Source: Quercus robur (taxonomy: Eukaryota; Streptophyta; Magnoliopsida; Fagales; Fagaceae). From it: a stretch of 64,000 nt of DNA. Within the stretch, counting starts at the first letter, position 1; each line of letters starts with the position of its first letter. Below, piece after piece: positions 58,984 through 64,000 of the stretch. The DNA is taken from the NCBI RefSeq assembly GCF_932294415.1, contig NC_065535.1, positions 87,684,862 through 87,748,861 on the forward strand, in the 5' to 3' direction. Position numbers and translations under genes: made by a program. Under the pieces are notes generated by a model, which saw only the letters and a list, made by a program, of their open reading frames with translations, had not been told where the DNA came from and did no database searches.

Positions 58984-60484
58984 TGTTTGTATTATTATTT
59001 TATAAAGAAGCAAAAATTTAAGTATCTCGCTCTAAATGACTGTAGTCATCTAGTTGTAATATTTAAAGTTGTGAATAAGTAAGCTAAAATGATATATTTC
59101 TTTATTTACATACATATGAATATAATGAATATATTACACAAAATAGCTAATAATTAGATTTAACTTTTACTTTTTCTTAAAAAAAGATTTAACTTTTACT
59201 AAATTAAACATTATATCTCTAATAATTCACACCAATTAATAATTTAAATTTTGACATTTTTGTTGTTGTAATTATATGTTATAAACTATAACAAAATTAC
59301 TCTATCTGACAAGGGGTTGCACTACCTTGTACCAAGTGGTTATTAGAAACTTGAATAAATTACTTAATTTTTGTATGACTTGGGATGGTTTCAAATTAAA
59401 TCTTAAATTCAAAAAAATGTTTTAATAAAAACATTAGAATTTAAAATTGGTTCAATTCACAGGTTTAATCAATTTCTAATATCCATTAACTAAAAGTAAG
59501 AAAAATTCACACGAGTTACGATTAAATTTATCTAAACATAAAAAAGGTCAATATATATGAAAATTTGAGTTTATAAAATATTTGGGATTTATAAAATTAT
59601 ATAATAATCAGTCATTTGGACATTATCATAAAAATATTCAAAATGAAATTACACATTACAATATTACATAAGCTCATTTTCAAATGATATTATATAATAA
59701 AAAGTTGTGTTAGAACTTATAACTTATAAATGCTACTGATTGCATACATTATAAACATATTCAAAATTGTAAAAAAAAAAAAAAAGATTACATCCATTCA
59801 AATTATATTATAAAAAATCTAGATTTACATCATGTTTATCTCTTTATTTTTTGGTTACTTTATGTTCCATCAATTATAATATGTTTGATTTTGTTTTTGT
59901 ATTTTAAATTTTAATTATTTTATAAGAAAAGTCAAATGAATACCTGACAGATTATAATTGATGGAATATAAAATGAAAAAAAAAATAAAAAAAAAGGTAA
60001 GAGTAGTTGTATTGGTATATATGTATATATAATTAATATAATTAGTAATCCTTACTATATATATATATTCTCTTACTTAACTAGAATGAAATTTGGTAGA
60101 TTCTAAAAAAGAAAAGCTATTAAATCATTGTAATATTTTTATTTCCTTTCATAAAATTTTCATGTGTAAAAAAAAACCAAAAAAAGAAGAAGAAGAGAAT
60201 TAATAAAGTGTGACGCGGCTGCAGTAGTGTTGACTGGACCAAAATCTTAGACGAACGTAGGGTTTAATACCTACTATCACTCCCACTTTTCTCCTCCTCT
60301 TTCGCAGAGTAGCCGAAAAAAAGCCTCTGCTTCTCGAACCCAACCCCTTCAAAACCCAACAAACCAAGCGCCACCGTTTCATACCCTAACACCTCTACAA
60401 TAAAAACCAAACCCAATAACCACTTGGCAATCACAACAATTTTTTTTTTTCAATAACAACAAATTATTTGAGCTCCACAAAAAA
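58984..60484. other. Spacer and promoter region of the UBP gene
   Basis: AT-rich and featureless to about 60180. The last 280 bp become GC- and CT-richer (ctcctcctctttcgcag), consistent with the promoter and 5' UTR of the protease gene that starts at 60485. Confidence 0.55.
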
Positions 60485-63400
60485 ATGTCCGAGACTTTAC
60501 TAGCTAGCTTGGGATCCGATATCCAACAATCGGATCCTTCGCCCGCTTCGACGTCATCCGGATCCTCCTCCTCTCTATTCCAGCGGAAAATCGAGTTCCA
60601 CCCGGCGAGGAAGCCATTCAAGGGCTTTAGTAATGGTGGCGCCGCCGCCGATTTCCGGCTCGAGACCCTGAACCCGGGTGGTGGTGGTTCTGATCAAAGG
60701 CGATCCGGGTCGGGTCAATTGGGTTCTCAGGGGAAGAGAGGAGATGGGTCGGAGGTTTTGGAAAATGGGTTGGATCCTGAGCTCAGCTTCGGGATCACTG
60801 TGCGGAAAATTGTAAGGGGTTTTTGTTTTTTTTTTAATTTCTGGGTTTTGATTGGCATGTGGTTTTTTCATCTGGGTTTGGATTGTTTTTTGGAATTTAG
60901 TTGTAAAGTTTGGTTTTTTAATTTTCATGCCTAATGTAAAATATGCTATTTTTAGCTGGTAATGTTCTTGATGTTCTATTTTTTTTTTCTGATTTAATTG
61001 AGGTGTGGAATTTGGAAATTGTACCTTTTAGTTTGATTTAAATGTGTAGTTTGTTTTTATAAATTTATTTGATTTTCATACTAAATTGATTAATTTAAAT
61101 GCAGTGTGATTTTTACAATTGTAGAAATGTTCATTGAGTTTGATTTCCCCTTGTATGGTTTGATTTCTGTTCAATTGTGTTTGTAATTTATAAATTTTGA
61201 AAGTCTTCCTCTCAATTTGGTCATATTTTGCTCGAGAATTATTATTTGTTTTCCTTCTTGTTATATTTGGCTTCCAATTTTGTTCTGGTTTAATTGGATT
61301 CATATTTTATTTTATTTTTTAAGCAGTTCAATTTTTCTGATTTTTTATTTGGGTTTTGAAGTTATCCAATGGCTCAATAATAATATGATGGTGTGAATAA
61401 TTTCAGGGTGCTGGTCTGCAAAATCTTGGAAATACCTGTTTCCTCAATTCAGTATTGCAGTGTCTAACATACACAGAGCCTTTAGCAGCATACCTGCAAA
61501 GTAGCAAGCATCAAAATTCTTGTGAGTGACCCCTAGACCCACCTTTATGTCCCAAAGGGCATACTTCAATAGAAAAATATAGGCTAAAATACACTTTTTG
61601 TCCCTGAAATTTGGTCCAAGTTCAGTTTTTTTTTTTCCTGTCAAAATTTAAAAAGAATCAATTTTGTCCTTGAATTTTTTTTATAAGTTATCAATTTCGT
61701 CACTCTGTCTATCTACCAATATAGAAATTGCATACCTGGAAAACAGGGTGCTGGCATGGCACAGTCTGTCAGGGTGCCACCTAGTGGTGGGAGGCTTGGG
61801 CTGAGCTGTAGACTTAGACATCCTCCGCACTAGGAGTATTCCTTGGATTACCTGATAAACGGTTTTGGCAGGTGGGGTCTTGTATCCGGGGTTTACTAAT
61901 TACTACCCAAGGGTGGGTCCCAAGAGCCCTGCCTTGGTGAGGTTCCATGCCATCTGGGGGGAAAAAACAGTTAAAAATTAATGGCAGATGGATGGAGTTT
62001 GAAATTGATACTTTAAAAAAATTTTAGGGATGAACTTGCAACTTTTTAAACTTGAGCCAATTTGTGCTGTAGATACTATAGATATATCTGGATGCATACT
62101 CATACATTGTCTAAAACTTGCATCCTTCATGAGTCCTGCATAAAGATGTTTCCTTCCATGTTAAAAGCATTTTTTTTAGAGATATGTTTGCCAAAGTATG
62201 GCCGGCTGTTTGATTATGTGTAATGGGGACTCTTTAGCGCAGAAGAAACATGAGGATTTCTGACGGTGTTGAGCGACCTCATTTTGTAAACAAAGAGTTT
62301 CTGTTCAGGTCCTTGTATGATTGGATGCTTGCCTTGCCAAGTGCCTTGTTGCTCAACTACTAATGGAAATGTATAGAGTTCAAATCCCCCCTCCCCCAAC
62401 TATTATATTTTTTTTTTTAAATGATTGTATGGCTGCCATGGGAAGCATCCCACCCAAAAGTACACATGGGCCAGGTTGGAGGTAGAGGGATGTACTAAAA
62501 AGGCAAATTTGGCCTACTTATCTTTCCACCCAAAAGTGGGTGAATTTGGGTAGAAAGCATTGGCTTTAAATGAATTTTATTATGATGCCAAAATGCCCTT
62601 ATAAAGAAAGGTTCTAGAGGAAATTTGCCACGATTTTCTCTCATTTCCCTCCTGGATATCCAATCAAGTGGAAAGAAAATCTCTACCCTCTTCTCTTCCT
62701 TCTCTCTATGCTCCCAAACATAATGTCAATTTTCATGTGACTTAAGGAGCCCTTGAAAGAACAAGTGCACTGATTATACTAGCAATTGGGTTTTAGCATT
62801 CTTGTCATGGTTTAGTTTTTTGGGGATACATGTAATATCTTTGGTACAAGTAGATATGCCTAAATTCTACCTATCACATATATCCACAATCCATAGACTT
62901 CCAGCTTTAAATCTTGGTCTGGATCCTGAGACATCTTGAAAGGGATAAAGTTGGGCCACAGTGGCTCTGGTGTGGTGGGTACATAGACGATTCATATTTT
63001 ATAAATATATGGATTACTATCATTTCAATTCGGTATGTGAGATGCTGGCTTCTTTGACTGATCCAACTTTCATTACAGAATGAAGGCCCTAACTCGATTG
63101 TTTAAACGTTGACTTAGTTCAGTAGGAAAAGTAAGTGAACTTTTAATTTCTTGAATAGTTGGTAACCACATTGCCTCTTGATGTTCACAGGTTCTACATT
63201 ATGTGTTTTTGGGTTTAAAATTTTGAGTGCAGGTTTCATGTCATTTCTAATTTCATTCCTTGTTTGATGAAGGCCATATTGCTGGGTTTTGTGTTTTGTG
63301 TGCCATCCAAAAACATGTCAGCTGTGCTCTTCAGTCAACCGGAAGAATATTAGCACCTAACGATTTTGTCAGGAACTTGCAGTGTATCCTTCTGTTCTTC

Positions 63401-64000
63401 TAAGTGTATTTTTTTTTCTTGATAATTGAATGGAATGTTCAGTGTTTTGTCATGATGACTGTTGATGAAATTTTATTGATTATTTTAACCAAAAATACTG
63501 TGTTAGCCAATGAGGAGGTAGGTGAAGAAAACTAAAACGAGGTGTTTTGGTTCTTGGTAATTGTATCTAAATTTATACAATTACCTTAGGAAAAAAATAT
63601 GCATCTAAATTTATACAATTTCAACATTTGCTTTGATCTTAACCACACAATTAGGCATATCACGGAATTTTCGAAAAGCTAGACAGGAAGATGCTCATGA
63701 GTACATGGTTAACTTGCTGGAATCAATGCATAAATGCTGTTTACCTTCTGGAGTGCCTAGTGAATCCCCTGGTGCTTATGAGAAGAGTTTGGTACACAAG
63801 ATCTTCGGAGGTCGCCTCAGGAGTCAGGTAACACTTTGTTTCTACCTGGTATAATATTGGGCATATTTGTTAATGGCCAACCTGTTTTTTTGGGACTTGG
63901 TTTTGGAGAGTTTTTAGACATGTTGCAAATGAGCTTGGAAATTTTTTTACTTAGATTTATTCGATAAGTTTTCTTGTTACTTCTGCAGGTTAAATGCTTG
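60485..64000 (+). CDS. Ubiquitin-specific protease, UBP23-like (5' part, runs off the window)
   Basis: Exons visible: 60485-60811, 61407-61521, 63273-63383, 63655-63827 and 63989 to the edge, all GT-AG and in phase. The product is a nuclear/cytosolic cysteine protease that removes ubiquitin from proteins. Residues 1-109 form a Ser/Gly-rich leader. Exon 2 opens the catalytic domain with [18 protein letters not shown], whose Cys is the nucleophile. Exon 3 has [12 protein letters not shown] (zinc-type CxxC) and exon 4 has [17 protein letters not shown], the QQD-like box. This order and spacing match Arabidopsis UBP23 best among the UBPs, although UBP16-19 and UBP20-22 were not ruled out. The His box lies beyond the window. 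The start [10 protein letters not shown] is preceded by a stop-containing leader and a CT-rich 5' UTR. Confidence 0.9.
61570..62060. repeat. Nested repeat in UBP intron 2
   Basis: Outer parts (ctaaaatacactttttgtcc near 61580 and aacttgagccaatttgtgct near 62050) look like inverted ends of a common noncoding plant repeat. Between them, 61735-61960 is a GC-richer block (ggggtcttgtatccggggtt) that appears to be a second insertion. Ends and class are uncertain. Confidence 0.35.

Noticed and set aside
62214-62420. SINE-like segment with B box gagttcaaatcc in a UBP intron
   Set aside because: No clear A box and no target duplication could be found.
1-64000. tRNA, rRNA or microRNA genes
   Set aside because: No cloverleaf with matching A and B boxes, no rRNA segment, and no miRNA-type stem-loop other than transposon hairpins was recognised by eye. 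A covariance-model search would be needed to exclude them.

Overview
This is plant nuclear DNA: intron-rich genes with GT-AG splicing, AT-rich spacers, many microsatellites and dense transposable elements. Two complete plant-type genes (a chloroplast desaturase and an NB-ARC/LRR receptor) and Tat-lineage Ty3/gypsy elements point to a eudicot, probably woody. Fagaceae is possible, but that is only an impression.

Layout. 1-4.7 kb is a gene-poor spacer with one unidentified exon-like segment. 4.8-6.8 kb (+) is a broken, unprocessed copy of a mitochondrial SIN2/DAR-type GTPase with a stop codon in its P-loop. 7.7-10.1 kb (-) is an intact single-exon CC-NB-ARC-LRR receptor. 11.7-14.5 kb (-) is an eight-exon SPARK-type receptor-like kinase whose kinase domain is frameshifted and has no activation segment. 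15.8-20.6 kb is a hAT-type element interrupted by a 4-kb Tat-type LTR element that lacks gag and pol but has perfect 5-bp target duplications and eleven 81-bp tandem repeats. 20.74-20.91 kb is a hairpin MITE with perfect 69-bp arms. 25.2-31.9 kb (+) is a complete ten-exon FAD6 gene, with a SINE in intron 2. 33.6-35.0 kb (-) is an intact single-exon BTB/POZ protein. 36-41 kb holds decayed LINE RNase H fragments. 42.8-43.5 kb is another hAT MITE. 44.05-55.19 kb is a complete but dead Tat/Retand-like retrotransposon on the minus strand (LTR-gag-pol-81-bp repeats-antisense ORF-LTR), followed by a solo LTR of the same family at 56.3-57.1 kb. 58.3-59.0 kb is a short LINE 3' end carrying an open RNase H frame. 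60.5 kb to the window end (+) is the 5' part of a ubiquitin-specific protease (UBP23-like).

The host genes are ordinary single-function plant genes and form no pathway. The NB-ARC receptor and the decayed receptor kinase lie on the same strand 1.5 kb apart, as is common in immune-receptor neighbourhoods. I found no clearly new biological system. The strongest unusual signals are the homologous 81-bp repeats at the same relative position in two Tat-type elements, the antisense reading frame with its own TATA-like box, the long perfect hairpin MITE, and the two genes broken at diagnostic catalytic positions.
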